Source: Achatina immaculata (taxonomy: Eukaryota > Mollusca > Gastropoda > Stylommatophora > Achatinidae). From it: a stretch of DNA of 64,000 bases. The notes under the pieces are model-generated. The model had not been told where the DNA came from. It saw only the letters and a list, made by a program, of their open reading frames with translations, and searched no databases. Shown here one piece after another: positions 45,379 through 57,400 of this stretch. The DNA lies in assembly GCA_009760885.1 (NCBI GenBank), contig CM019699.1, positions 42,156,268 to 42,220,267 of the forward strand, given 5' to 3'. The translations under genes were made by a program, and so were the position numbers. Within the stretch, counting starts at the first letter, position 1; each line of letters starts with the position of its first letter.

Positions 45379-45469
45379 ATGAAGTGGAAATATACACAGA
45401 AATGAATAGCAATACAGAAATACATCTACACACAGAAGAGCAGAAGATTGAATCACCACACGAGTATTC

Positions 45470-46137
45470 TGCTTTATAATATCTTTATATACTCTGGTAG
45501 AGAAGTAGGAGGAAAGAACAGAGTGGCTTTTTAGTTGGACAAATTAATATCAAAACCATTACTAGGTTACAATCCAGTAAGTGATAGAATCCTCACTATC
45601 AGACTTAAGGGCACTCCTAGAAATGTAACATAGTTCCAGTAAAGAAAACACAAAAGAATGGATGGATTACACCAGACACACTAGAACTAATAAAACAACG
45701 TAGAGAAATGAAGAACAAATGGAAAATGACACACAACAACAAAGAGAAATATAAATCTTTAACAAAAGAAGAGGAAACATAAGAAAAGACAAAAAACAAT
45801 ACATACAAGATTGTTGTGAAAGAATAGAAGGATATCCATAGCACAAGAACTTAATATTGAAGAATGCTGGCTAGTAAAGAGGATTAAACAGAGAAAACCT
45901 AAATATTTTGGACACATTAAATGTCATGATAATTTAGAGAAGACCATCTTAGAAAGCAACATGATGGGAAAAAGAAAGACAGGAACATCAAGTCGAAGAT
46001 GGCTGCAAGACGTTGATAATCTGTAAATGAATACATCAGCAGCAGGGCATCTTGCTTACAAATGAGAGGCCTACAGGAGAGCTGTTAGGGAGGCAAAGTT
46101 CCACAAGTGACATGCAAATGACTGACTGACTGAATAT
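45470..46137 (+). mobile_element. RTE family A copy 7, deleted twice internally
   Basis: Three blocks of family A are joined: endonuclease (45478-45630), endonuclease-RT linker (45631-45825) and the RT C-terminus (45830-46110). The missing blocks between them include the entire RT palm. It ends in an ACTG-repeat tail. Stops are present. Confidence 0.82.
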
Positions 46138-47610
46138 GAATATATTTGTTCTTTTTTGTGTCCATGATATCTGAAGGACTCTTCTGTAGCATTTACATTC
46201 AAAGGCATTTATGTGTTTCTCAACTGTTTTATTAAGTGTCCAGGTCTCACAGGCATATGTTGTGATGGGAAAGATGCATGGCCTTAAAAATCTTATTTTC
46301 GTAGTTCTGTCTGTTCCTCTCCACAACCTTTTTAGTTGTTTTATTTTCTGAAGAGCGATAGATGTCCTCATTTTAATTTCCCTCATTGTATCTCCATTAT
46401 TAGTTTGTAGTGATCCAAGATATTCAAAACTCTCTACTTCTTCAAATTTTTCTTCATTGATATACAGCTGCCTTATTTGTTTTGTCATTTGTCATTAATT
46501 AAGTTTTCTTTGCATTAAGATAGATGTTTTGCTCCTCTCTGTTCTTATGGAGTGACACAATTAGTTTTTCCATTCCTTTTTGTGTTGTGGACAGTAATAC
46601 TGTGTCATTGGTATATCTAATCACCGGTATTCCATAACTATATCTTCTCTCACATTCCTCATTATATTTTCAGCATACAAGTTAAATAAGTAAGGCAACA
46701 ATATGCACCCCTGACAGACCCCTTGTTTTATATCAAACCAAGTTGTTGTTTCACTATTTATTCTTACTGCTGCTTGTTGGCATCACATGTGTCGGAAATC
46801 CCATTTTTTCTATTATTTCCCAAAGTTTCTGACCTTTTTTTCCATTATTTCATAGTTTCTGGCATTGTACACAATCAAATGCTTTTTAATAGTCTATAAA
46901 AGATAAATTCACATTAAATTATCTACATTTCTCTATTATTAATCTTATATTGAATATATGATCTCTCATTCCTCTTCCTTGTCTAAAACCAGATTGGACT
47001 ATATTGGCCTCCTTCTATTTTCTTTCGAAGTCTACCCACTATGATTTTTAATAGAATTTTACTGGCATGACTAATCAGGGCAACAGTTCTGTAATTTGTG
47101 CATATTTTTAAGTTACCCTTCTTCAGCAGTGGTAGAATACAGTTCTTTTCCCATTCTTTTGGCCAAATACCTGAATGGCTATCTTTTTACATAATGCATT
47201 ATATATTGTATCACATCTCTTTCCTCCTGGTTTAATGTTCAGCTGTTATCACATCACATCCTATTTTTCACTCATAGAATTTGTTGGTTCGGGTTCTTTC
47301 TCCTCCAGTAATACTCAACATTGTTGATTTTCACCTTTACAATCAGTTGTATCATACATTCCTCTGTAATATTCCTTCCATCTTTCTAGAATTTCCTCTG
47401 TCTCTGTCAATGTCTTTCCTATCTCATCACAAACTACATTTAGTTTAGGTGTGACCTTCTTGTCAATGTCCTCATTTCTTTAAACATTTCTCTATCTCTT
47501 CCACACTTCTGATGTCCTTCTATTCTTTTACAATAACCTTGTGTGTATTGTTTTTTGACTCTTCTTCTTATTATTTCTTTTGTTAAAGATTTATATTTCT
47601 CCATTGCTTT
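46138..47610 (-). mobile_element. RTE family A copy 8, inverted relative to copy 7
   Basis: The minus strand aligns from the linker (about 47600) through motif A (near 46890) and motif B (near 46700) to the RT C-terminal part (46145), where it stops ~270 bp short of the normal 3' end. It lies tail to tail with copy 7. Many stops and frameshifts make it an old copy. Confidence 0.85.
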
Positions 47611-47611
47611 A

Positions 47612-47660
47612 TATATATATATTATATATATTATATATTATTTATATATAAATAATAGTA
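47612..47660. repeat. TA-rich microsatellite
   Basis: Interrupted TATATAT runs between RTE copy 8 and PLE fragment P6. Confidence 0.85.
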
Positions 47661-48265
47661 CTGGAGTCACCATTATGCCAAAGAGCAAGCTACGAATATG
47701 CACTTAGTTCGCCAACTTGTTAAAAAATTTATCTCTGAAATTTCTGACAAGAGCGTTAACTTTTTAGACATGAAAGTATCTATCAGCACTGACAGTCTTT
47801 CCACCTCTGTGATCTGCAAACCTATGGACAGCCACACATTTCTTCTTTACACTTCCTCTCACCCTGAAACTTCTATCCCATACTCTCAACTCCTTCGTTT
47901 TCCCTGCCTTTGCTTGGATTACTTTGACTTTATGGACCAGTCTAATAAATTATAATTTTTTAAGCATTGCCATTATCATGAAAAAGTCCATCTTAAAGCC
48001 TTCGACTGTGTTTGGAAAGTGTGCAGCAAACAGGCACTGAGAAAAACACACACAAAAAAAACAAGCGACTGCATATGACAGAGTTAGTGCTTCCTTCCAT
48101 CCTGGTGGCCAGATGGTTAAGGAACTTTTCTGTCATCGTTTGCCGCTGCTACACCTCGATTATGACAGTTGTGATATCTTTTCTGATTCCCCCACCCCCC
48201 TCCCCCTCCATTAGCCTACAATCAGGAATCAGATCTGAAGGATATTGTAAAGAGTATTTCTAATG
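47661..48265 (+). mobile_element. Diverged Penelope-like element fragment P6
   Basis: The stretch 47698-47955 encodes ISEISDKSVNFLDMKVSIST, then TSVICKPMDSHTFLLYTSSH and SIPYSQLLRF, the RT C-terminal pattern seen in P3 and P4 but clearly more diverged. Up to 48265 the linker can be followed with stops (AYNQESDLKDIVKS at the end). It represents a different, older PLE subfamily. Confidence 0.72.
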
Positions 48266-49020
48266 GTTAAAGAGATGTGACTCATATAAACCTTTGAGTG
48301 AAATGAAATTAGTTTTAAATCGCCCTGAATACTAATGATACTCCAATCGAGAAAATTCTGCATGGGATGTGTGTTCAAATCATGCTTTTCTAGAAAGTTC
48401 AGTCCCGTGGGATTACAAGTTGAGTCAGTTGAGAGTTAGGTTGTGTCCTGTTAGGACGTGTCATTTTTTGTTGGCAATGTAACTGTAGAATTAGTGTTGG
48501 CTAGTGTCGGTTAGAATGTGAACAAAAGTTTTAAGTGTAGGAATTGTCATTTCATTAATATCCTATAGCAGCTGTCATACTGAGATGCTGTCTGGTTTTC
48601 TTGTGCTTGTTTTGCTGATCAATTTGTTTTTACATGTATTTTCACAACACAACTCATCGGACATCATCATCATGTGTTCGCCATTAAAAGCTTCTGTGAT
48701 CAGCATTGGATGCACTTACTTGATTGGTTATGTGATATTGTTGAGGGAGTCCTTGGGTTGTCTGTGAACAATTAATTCTTCTGAATATCAGTTAAAGGTG
48801 TTACATACAAGTCAGAAAGTTAACCATGGAGTAGTGAAGATTGGTGCCTATGAATATGGCACTTTCTACCAAACTACATTAGTACTATGTGAGGTAGAGA
48901 ACAAAATGACATCAGTATCACCAATCAAGTTTCATTATCATCTATATCAATCAGATCACTTTTTCACAATATCCTTGTCCATAGCCACCTTAAACAGTAT
49001 CCTGCCTTTGTTGGAACTAG
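48266..49020. other. Non-coding spacer
   Basis: No TE, array or convincing exon. Short ORFs have no recognisable motifs. Weak GTTAG/GTTGG-rich sequence lies near 48430-48520. Confidence 0.35.
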
Positions 49021-49024
49021 AAAG

Positions 49025-50030
49025 TGCAACCATTCTCACTGTGTCACCTGCTCTGTAGTCTTCTAGGAAACGTCTTCCCTGTGTCACCTGCCCTGTAGTC
49101 TTCTGGGAAATGTCTTCATTGTGTCACCTACCCTGTAGTCATCTGGGAAATGTCTTCCCTGTGTCACCTGCCCTGTAGTCTTCTGGGAAATGTCTTCACT
49201 GTGTCACCTGCACTGTAGTCTTCTGGGAAATGTCTTCCCTGTGTCACCTACCCTGTAGTCTTCTGGGAACTGTCTTCCCTGTGTACCTACCCTGTGGTCT
49301 TCTGGGAAATGTCCTCGCTGTGTACCTACCCTGTAGTCTTTTGGGAAATGTCCTCACTGTGTCACCTTCCCTGTAGTCTTTTGGGAAATGTTCTCGCTGT
49401 GTCACCTGCCCTGTAGTCTTCTGGGAAATGTCTTCATTGTGTCACCTGCCCTGTAGTCTTCTGGGAAATGTCTTCATTGTGTCACCTACCCTGTAGTCTT
49501 CTGGGAAATGTCTTCACTGTGTTACCTGCACTGTAGTCTTCTGGGAAATGTCTTCCCTGTGTCACCTACCCTGTAGTCTTCTGGGAACTGTCTTCCCTGT
49601 GTACCTACCCTGTAGTCTTCTGGGAAATGTCCTCACTGTGTACCTACCCTGTAGTCTTTTGGGAAATGTCCTCACTGTGTCACCTTCCCTGTAGTCTTTT
49701 GGGAAATGTCCTCGCTGTGTCACCTACCCTGTAGTCTTCTGGGAAATGTCCTCCCTGTGTCACCTACCCTGTAGTCTTCTGGGAAATGTTCTCACTGTGT
49801 CATCTACCCTGTAGTCTTCTGGGAAATGTCCTCACTGTGTCACCTCCCTGTAGTCTTCTGGGAAATGTCCACACTGTGTCAACTGCACTGTAGTCTTCTG
49901 GGAAATGTCTTCATTGTGTCAACTGCACTGTAGTCTTCTGGGAAATGTCCTCACTGTGTCACCTGCACTGTAGTCTTTTGGGAAATGTCCTCACTGTGTC
50001 ACCTGCCCTGTAGTCTTTTGGGAACTGAAA
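49025..50030. repeat. 40-bp minisatellite, about 25 units
   Basis: The unit contains CCTGTAGTCTTCTGGGAAAT and TGTGTCACCTGCC. Units with the shortened form GTGTACCTACC occur as pairs near 49281/49320 and again near 49590/49632. That gives a larger block repeated at about 310 bp inside the array. Confidence 0.95.
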
Positions 50031-50218
50031 TTGATTTTTTTGTATGTGATTTGTCCTTGTAGGTAATCCTTGAAAAAGGCTCACCCCAAAATATTGGATG
50101 TTGTAGGTTCTTCATTTATATGTTCTCATCTTACTTTCTGCCATTTGTGTTTCAGGTCAATTTCATCATTTCCTGTGTTGTTATGTAAAACTGAACCATA
50201 CATCTCTGTCTACTTTTA
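50031..50218 (+). repeat. Dispersed repeat F, copy 4
   Basis: It contains GTAATCCTTGAAAAAGGCTC, the ATATTGGATGTTGTA segment and AAAACTGAACCATACATCTC. Directly downstream is a pair of inverted arms. Confidence 0.6.
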
Positions 50219-50227
50219 CTAGCAGAT

Positions 50228-50425
50228 AAATGTGGTAGAGTACAAAGTAGAAGCCAGCAGCTGGCTGAGAAATGATGTAAAGGGAAGATCACAAAGGGTA
50301 CCACGTGGTAAACATGGCATTATGGCCCAGACAGCCTGTTTGCCCACATCGGATATCCTTGGCCTAAACAAAAGCCATTTCTCAGCCAGTTGCTGGCTTC
50401 CACTTCGTGCTCTACTACATCTGTC
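50228..50425. repeat. Inverted repeat, ~45-bp arms
   Basis: The left arm (about 50228-50273) includes GCTGGCTGAGAAATG. The right arm (about 50377-50425) is its reverse complement with several mismatches (CATTTCTCAGCCAGTTGC). The loop is about 100 bp. The right arm is also the start of repeat F copy 5, so two F copies may meet head to head here. Confidence 0.7.
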
Positions 50426-50660
50426 TGGGCACATTTTGTTGTTGTGGGATCTTTCTTACTAGGAGATGCTAAGTCTATAGTTGTCATCTATTTTTCTTGT
50501 TTTTATCTGTTGTGTTGTTTTTGTATGTGATCCTTGTAAAAGGCTTTTGCTAAAATATTGGATTGTTGTATGTTCTTCATTTCTATGCTCTCATCTAGGT
50601 TTCTGCCATTCTTGTTCCTGCCCACTTTTCTCACTCTTTCTTTCTTTGTAAAACTGAACC
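50426..50660 (+). repeat. Dispersed repeat F, copy 5
   Basis: Contains GCACATTTTGTTGTTGTG, TATGTGATCCTTGTAAAAGG and AAAACTGAACCATGCACC. It runs straight into the 22-bp array. Confidence 0.6.
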
Positions 50661-50930
50661 ATGCACCTTTACTTCTGTATGTATGCATTCTGTATGTATG
50701 CACCTTTACTTCTGTATGTATGCACTTTTACTTCTGTATGTATGCACCTTTACTTCTGTATGTATGCACCTTTACTTCTGTATGTATGCACCTTTACTTC
50801 TGTATGTATGTACCTTTACTTCTGTATGTATGCACTTTTACTTCTGTATGTATGTACCTTTACTTCTGTATGTATGCACCTTTACTTCTGTATATATGCA
50901 CTTTTATTTCTGTATGTGTGCACCTGCTTC
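50661..50930. repeat. 22-bp minisatellite, about 12 units
   Basis: Unit ACCTTTACTTCTGTATGTAT plus GC. Since 22 is not divisible by 3, each plus-strand reading frame cycles through three different phases, which explains the long Tyr/Cys/Leu-rich pseudo-ORFs. It starts at the end of repeat F (GCACC), so it probably grew from that end. Confidence 0.95.
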
Positions 50931-51009
50931 AATGGCAGAATTTGTATGAATGTATTTGCTTCAGCAACACAATGTATAACTTCTGATGATGCCGCTGATT
51001 TCCCAGCTA

Positions 51010-52065
51010 CATGGGGATCCTACAACATCAAGGAGATCCTACAACAAGAAGAAGATCCTACAACAAGAAGAAGATCCTATAACAGTGAGGAGATTCTACA
51101 ACGAGGAGATCCTATAACAATGAGGAGATCCTATAACAAAGATATCCTACAACAACAAGAAGATCCTACAACAATGGAGATCCTAAAATCAAGAGATTCT
51201 ACAAGAAGCAGAAGAGATCCTACAATAACAATAAGATCCTACAACAACGAGGAGATCCTACAACAAGAAGATCATACACCAATGGAGATCTTACAACAAA
51301 GAGATCCTATAATAACAAGAAGATCCTACAACAACATATATCCTACAACAACATATATCCTACAACAACATATATCCTACAACAACATATATCCTACAAC
51401 AATGTATATCCTACAACAAAGATATCCTAAAACAAAGAGATCCTACAACAAGAAGAAGATCCTACAACAATGGAGATCCTACAACAAGAAGAAGATCCTA
51501 CAACAATGGAGATCCTACAACAACAAGGTGATCCTACAAGAAGAAGAAGATCCTACAACAACGAGGAGCTCCTACAGTAACAAAGAGATCCTACAATAAC
51601 AGCAAGAAGATCCTACAACAACGAGGAGATCCTACAAGAAGAAGAGCCTACAACAACAAGGAGATCCAACAATGAGAAGGTCCTACAACAATGAGTAGAT
51701 TCCATAACAAGAAGAAGATCCTACAACAATGAGTAGATCCTATAACAAGAAGAAGATCCTACAACAATGAGTAGATCTTATAACAAGAAGATCCTACAAA
51801 ATGAGTAGATCTTATAACAAGAAGAAGATCCTACACAAGAATGAGATCCTACAACAGCAAGAAGATCCTACAACAATGAGTAGATCCTATAACAAGAAGA
51901 TCCTACAACAATGAGTAGATCCTATAACAAGAAGATCCTACAACAGCAAGAAGATCCTATAACAATGAGTAGATCCTATAACAAGAAGATCCTACAACAA
52001 TGAGTAGATCCTATAACAAGAAGATCCTACAACAGCAAGAAGATGCTACAACAAGGGATCCTACA
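51010..52065. repeat. GATCCTACAACAA minisatellite, degenerate
   Basis: Dozens of variable units share GATCCTACAACAA followed by 3-9 variable purine-rich bases (for example AGAAGA or TGAGTA). A sub-block with CAACATATATCCTA repeats four times near 51325-51400. The same family on the opposite strand forms the arrays at 61045-61615 and 61790-62085. Confidence 0.93.
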
Positions 52066-52084
52066 TAAAAACACGGAAGGAATA

Positions 52085-52330
52085 AAACAACAGGAAATGA
52101 ATGAACTAGGAAATGAATGAATGAACAAACTTTATTTTCAAAGCGTGGAGAATTTGGCCTGCAGACCTGTCTAACATTCTGCTCTTCAACTTTCACTCAG
52201 ACCTAGTCACTGAACATTAATTTACTATTAGGATTACTTATATACAAAACTCAGTGCTAAATATCAGTGGAAAACTAATAAAACATACAATAAAATTAGT
52301 TCACATTCTCATATACTAACTACAGCCAAA
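52085..52330 (-). mobile_element. Possible retroposon 3' end with (ATTC)n tail
   Basis: Read on the minus strand the segment ends with GAAAATAAAGTTTGTTCATT followed by a CATT repeat, that is, an AATAAA signal and a simple-repeat tail. This is the usual 3' end of a LINE or SINE. No coding part can be assigned. Confidence 0.4.
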
Positions 52331-52435
52331 TTGATATAACAAGTCATGTACAAGAATTACACTAGAATCACAGAGATCTTAAAGAAGATCAAGAGAAATC
52401 ATACCAGAACAACAGAAAGGTCTTACAACAACAGA

Positions 52436-53535
52436 TTTTACACGAATAGCACAGAGCTCTTGAAACACCAGCACATATCTTACATGAATAGCACAGAGCT
52501 CTTGAAACACCAGCACATATCTTACACAAATAGCAGAGAGCTCTTGAAACACCAGCACATATCTTACACAAATAGCAGAGAGCTCTTGAAACACCAGCAC
52601 ATATCTTACATGAATAGCAGAGAGCTCTTGAAACACCAGCACATATCTTACATGAATAGCACAGAGCTCTTGAAACACCAGCACATATCTTACATGAATA
52701 GCACAGAGCTCTTGAAACACCAGCACATATCTTACATGAATAGCACAGAGCTCTTGAAACACCAGCACATATCTTACATGAATAGCACAGAGCTCTTGAA
52801 ACACCAGCACATATCTTACATGAATAGCAGAGAGCTCTTGAAACACCAGCACATATCTTACACAAATAGCAGAGAGCTCTTGAAACACCAGCACATATCT
52901 TACATGAATAGCAGAGAGCTCTTGAAACACCAACACATATCTTACACGAATAGCAGAGAGCTCTTGAAACACCAGCACATATCTTACATGAATAGCAGAG
53001 AGCTCTTGAAACACCAGCACATATCTTACATGAATAGCAGAGAGCTCTTGAAACACCAGCACATATCTTACATGAATAGCAGAGAGCTCTTGAAACACCA
53101 GCACATATCTTACATGAATAGCACAGAGCTCTTGAAACACCAGCACATATCTTACATGAATAGCACAGAGCTCTTGAAACACCAGCACATATCTTACATG
53201 AATAGCACAGAGCTCTTGAAACACCAGCACATATCTTACATGAATAGCAGAGAGCTCTTGAAACACCAGCACATATCTTACACAAATAGCAGAGAGCTCT
53301 TGAAACACCAGCACATATCTTACATGAATAGCAGAGAGCTCTTGAAACACCAACACATATCTTACACGAATAGCAGAGAGCTCTTGAAACACCAGCACAT
53401 ATCTTACATGAATAGCAGAGAGCTCTTGAAACACCAGCACATATCTTACATGAATAGCAGAGAGCTCTTGAAACACCAGCACATATCTTACATGAATAGC
53501 AGAGAGCTCTTGAAACACCAGCACATATCTTACAT
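52436..53535. repeat. 42-bp satellite, 26 units, with 420-bp higher-order repeat
   Basis: The unit contains AGAGCTCTTGAAACACCAGC (with a SacI site GAGCTC). All units have the same length, and 42 is divisible by 3, so frames stay open for up to 402 codons on the plus strand and 381 and 298 on the minus strand. Unit variants (ATG or ACA/ACG after TAC; ACA or AGA before GAG) follow an order that repeats with a period of 10 units. The rare CACCAACACATAT variant recurs at 52928 and 53348, exactly 420 bp apart. The open frames are a consequence of the repeat; there is no independent evidence for a protein. Confidence 0.95.
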
Positions 53536-53894
53536 GAACAAAGAAAAGTCTTAATGCCAGGTGATATTACAAGGACAACAACAGGCAGGCAATCTTACAA
53601 GAATGAGGATATAATTTTACAAATGAAAGATCAGAAATGTGTGCAACAAACTTGTCTTGTGTTCTGCTTGGCTCAGCTTATATCAGTGATAATGCTAGGT
53701 TTTTTTTTTTGAAGCTGGTACAACTGTACCCATCTCTTACCTTGCACAAAGTACTTTTGGAGATATCAGTTTTCTCACTAACTCGGTACCTTATATCTTT
53801 ATTTTAATACAAAAAAAAATAACTAATGAGCAGCATTTGAGGCAAGCTGATGAAAAATGTACTGTAATAACAAAGATAAGGAAAAGGCACTCAT
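53536..53894. other. Non-coding spacer
   Basis: AT-rich with homopolymer runs; no gene seen. Confidence 0.35.
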
Positions 53895-54115
53895 CATTTT
53901 TAGAGCATGTGATGAGAAGTGAGAAACTGGAGAACATCACAACAATGGGTAATACTGAGACATAGGAAAGGCAGAGGAAGACCGAGGGAACAGATGTCTG
54001 ACATTGTGGCACAGGAAGAAACCAGCAACAGAGTTACTCAGAAATGTCAAGGACTGAGATTTGTGGAGGAGTATAACTACTTGCACTGCTCAGCATGACA
54101 CGCGATGATGACGAT
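53895..54115 (+). mobile_element. RTE 3' end fragment with GAT-type tail
   Basis: Contains coding text equivalent to the RT C-terminus (GKAEEDRG/ GRGRPREQMSDIV) and ends ACACGCGATGATGACGATG, a degenerate GAT-repeat tail like that of family C. Only about 200 bp remain. Confidence 0.6.
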
Positions 54116-54400
54116 GAAAATTAAACACTTTACAAACATCAGCAAATATAAAACTTTTGTATGAAATATTTTTCTCACCTTATTTGTGGCAATATTTAAT
54201 CTTTAACAAAATGCTCACATACTGAACCAAAGTCAAAATCTGGCTGATTCTTCTCTATGAAGACTGAGCATCATCATCATCCTACTGACCTTATCCTCCA
54301 ACTGATTTTGCTTGGTTGCTTTTTATTAGGTTTCTTATAAAATAAACCAGTTATGGTAACCAACAACCTCTAAAAGTTCATGTTTTTTCATCTGTAATTT
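54116..54400. other. Non-coding spacer
   Basis: No supported feature. A short CAT repeat lies at 54270-54282. Confidence 0.35.
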
Positions 54401-57400
54401 ACCAGTAATCACTGCTTATACTTTAATTTACAGTAATCACTGCTTATACTTTAATTTACCAGTAATCACTGCTTATACTTTAATTTACAGTAATCACTGC
54501 TTATACTTTAATTTACCAGTAATCACTGCTTATACTTTACTTTACAGTACTCACTGCTTATACTTTAATTTACCAGTAATCACTGCTTATACTTTAATTT
54601 ACAGTAATCACTGCTTATACTTTAATTTACAGTAATCACTGCTTATACTTTACTTTACAGTACTCACTGCTTATACTTTAATTTACAGTAATCACTGCTT
54701 ATACTTTAATTTACCGGTAATCACTGCTTATACTCTGACTGTAACTTACCGGTAATCACTGCTTATACTTTAACTGTAATTTACCAGTAATCACTGCTTA
54801 TACTTTAACTGTAATTTACCAGTAATCACTGCTTATACTTTAACTGTAATATACCAGTAATCACTGCTTATACTCTGATTGTAACTTACCAGTAATCACT
54901 GCTTATACTGTAATTTACCAGTAATCACTGCTTATACTCTGATTGTAACTTACCAGTAATCACTGCTTATACTGTAATTTACCAGTAATCACTGCTTATA
55001 CTATGATTGTAACTTACCAGTAATCACTGCTTATACTCTGATTGTAACTTACCAGTAATCACTGCTTATACTTTAATTTACCAGTAATCACTGCTTATAC
55101 TTTAATTTACCAGTAATCACTGCTTATACTCTGACTATAACTTACCGGTAATCACTGCTTATACTCTGACTATAACTTACCGGTAATCACTGCTTATACT
55201 CTGATGTAACTTACTGGTAATCACTGCTTATACTCTGACTATAACTTATCGGTAATCACTGCTTATACTCTGATGTAACTTATCGGTAATCACTGCTTAT
55301 ACTCTGACTATAACTTACCGGTAATCACTGCTTATACTCTGATGTAACTTACCTGTAATCACTGCTTATACTTTAACTGTAACTTACCGGTAATCACTGC
55401 TTATACTCTAACTGTAACTTACCGGTAATCACTGCTTATACTTTAACTGTAATTTACCAGTAATCAGTGCTTATACTTTAACTGTAACTTACCAGTAATC
55501 ACTGCTTATAATCTGATGTAACTTACCGGTAATCACTGCTTATACACTGATGTAACTTACCGGTAATCACTGCTTATACTCTGATGTAACTTACCGGTAA
55601 TCACTGCTTATACACTGATGTAACTTACCGGTAATCACTGCTTATACTCTGATGTAACTTACCGGTAATCACTGCTTATACACTGATGTAACTTACCGGT
55701 AATCACTGCTTATACTCTGATGTAACTTACTGGTAATCACTGCTTATACTCTGATGTAACTTACCGGTAATCACTGCTTATACTCTGACTGTAACTTACC
55801 GGTAATCACTGCTTATACTCTGATGTAACTTACCGGTAATCACTGCTTATACTCTGATGTAACTTACCGGTAATCACTGCTTATACTCTGACTGTAACTT
55901 ACCAGTAATCACTGCTTACTCTGATGTAACTTACCGGTAATCACTGCTTATACTCTGATGTAACTTACCGGTAATCACTGCTTATACTCTGATGTAACTT
56001 ACCGGTAATCACTGCTTATACTCTGATGTAACTTACCGGTAATCACTGCTTATACTCTGATGTAACTTACCGGTAATCACTGCTTATACTCTGATGTAAC
56101 TTACCGGTAATCACTGCTTATACTCTGATGTAACTTACCGGTAATCACTGCTTATACTCTGATGTAACTTACTGGTAATCACTGCTTATACTCTGATGTA
56201 ACTTACCGGTAATCACTGCTTATACTCTGACTGTAACTTACCGGTAATCACTGCTTATACTCTGATGTAACTTACCGGTAATCACTGCTTATACTCTGAT
56301 GTAACTTACCGGTAATCACTGCTTATACTCTGACTGTAACTTACCAGTAATCACTGCTTATACTCTGATGTAACTTACCGGTAATCACTGCTTATACTCT
56401 GATGTAACTTACCGGTAATCACTGCTTATACTCTGATGTAACTTACCGGTAATCACTGCTTATACTCTGATGTAACTTACCGGTAATCACTGCTTATACT
56501 CTGATGTAACTTACCAGTAATCACTGCTTATACTGATGTAACTTACCGGTAATCACTGCTTATACTCTGATGTAACTTACCGGTAATCACTGCTTATACT
56601 CTGATGTAACTTACCGGTAATCACTGCTTATACTCTGATGTAACTTACTGGTAATCACTGCTTATACTCTGATGTAACTTACCGGTAATCACTGCTTATA
56701 CTCTGACTGTAACTTACCGGTAATCACTGCTTATACTCTGATGTAACTTACCGGTAATCACTGCTTATACTCTGATGTAACTTACCGGTAATCACTGCTT
56801 ATACTCTGACTGTAACTTACCAGTAATCACTGCTTATACTCTGATGTAACTTACCGGTAATCACTGCTTATACTCTGATGTAACTTACCGGTAATCACTG
56901 CTTATACTCTGATGTAACTTACCGGTAATCACTGCTTATACTCTGATGTAACTTACTGGTAATCACTGCTTATACTCTGATGTAACTTACCGGTAATCAC
57001 TGCTTATACTCTGACTGTAACTTACCGGTAATCACTGCTTATACTCTGATGTAACTTACCGGTAATCACTGCTTATACTCTGATGTAACTTACCGGTAAT
57101 CACTGCTTATACTCTGACTGTAACTTACCAGTAATCACTGCTTATACTCTGATGTAACTTACCGGTAATCACTGCTTATACTCTGATGTAACTTACCGGT
57201 AATCGCTGCTTATACTCTGATGTAACTTACCGGTAATCACTGCTTATACTTTAACTGTAACTTACCGGTAATCACTGCTTATACTCTGATGTAACTTACC
57301 GGTAATCACTGCTTATACTCTGATGTAACTTACCGGTAATCACTGCTTATACTCTGATGTAACTTACCGGTAATCACTGCTTATACTCTGATGTAACTTA

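Larger units (their letters stand above)
39480..45390 (+). mobile_element. RTE family A copy 6: full-length, with two nested insertions
   Basis: The 5' UTR (39480-39923) includes three copies of a ~55-60-bp repeat. The first ATG at 39924 opens MEGQTGKRSGGESPRPD, leading to KVGKWNVRSMYEGK, the endonuclease start. A PLE insertion (40156-41935) with a 13-bp duplication CAAATAATAAGTG and a 603-bp insertion (42035-42637) with a 14-bp near-duplication interrupt the endonuclease. One in-frame TGA lies between them near 41997. The rest of the endonuclease (42638-43845) and the RT (43867-45378) are open except for one TAG at 43843-43845, where other copies read GAG. Apart from the insertions this is the best preserved RTE in the window. 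Confidence 0.9.

Noticed and set aside
50558..51599. Overlapping Tyr/Cys-rich and Gln/Asn/Pro-rich ORFs
   Set aside because: They are read-through of the 22-bp and GATCCTACAACAA minisatellites.
52346..53554. Long ORFs (402, 381 and 298 codons) on both strands
   Set aside because: They are frames kept open by a 42-bp repeat whose length is a multiple of three; there is no non-repeat coding context.
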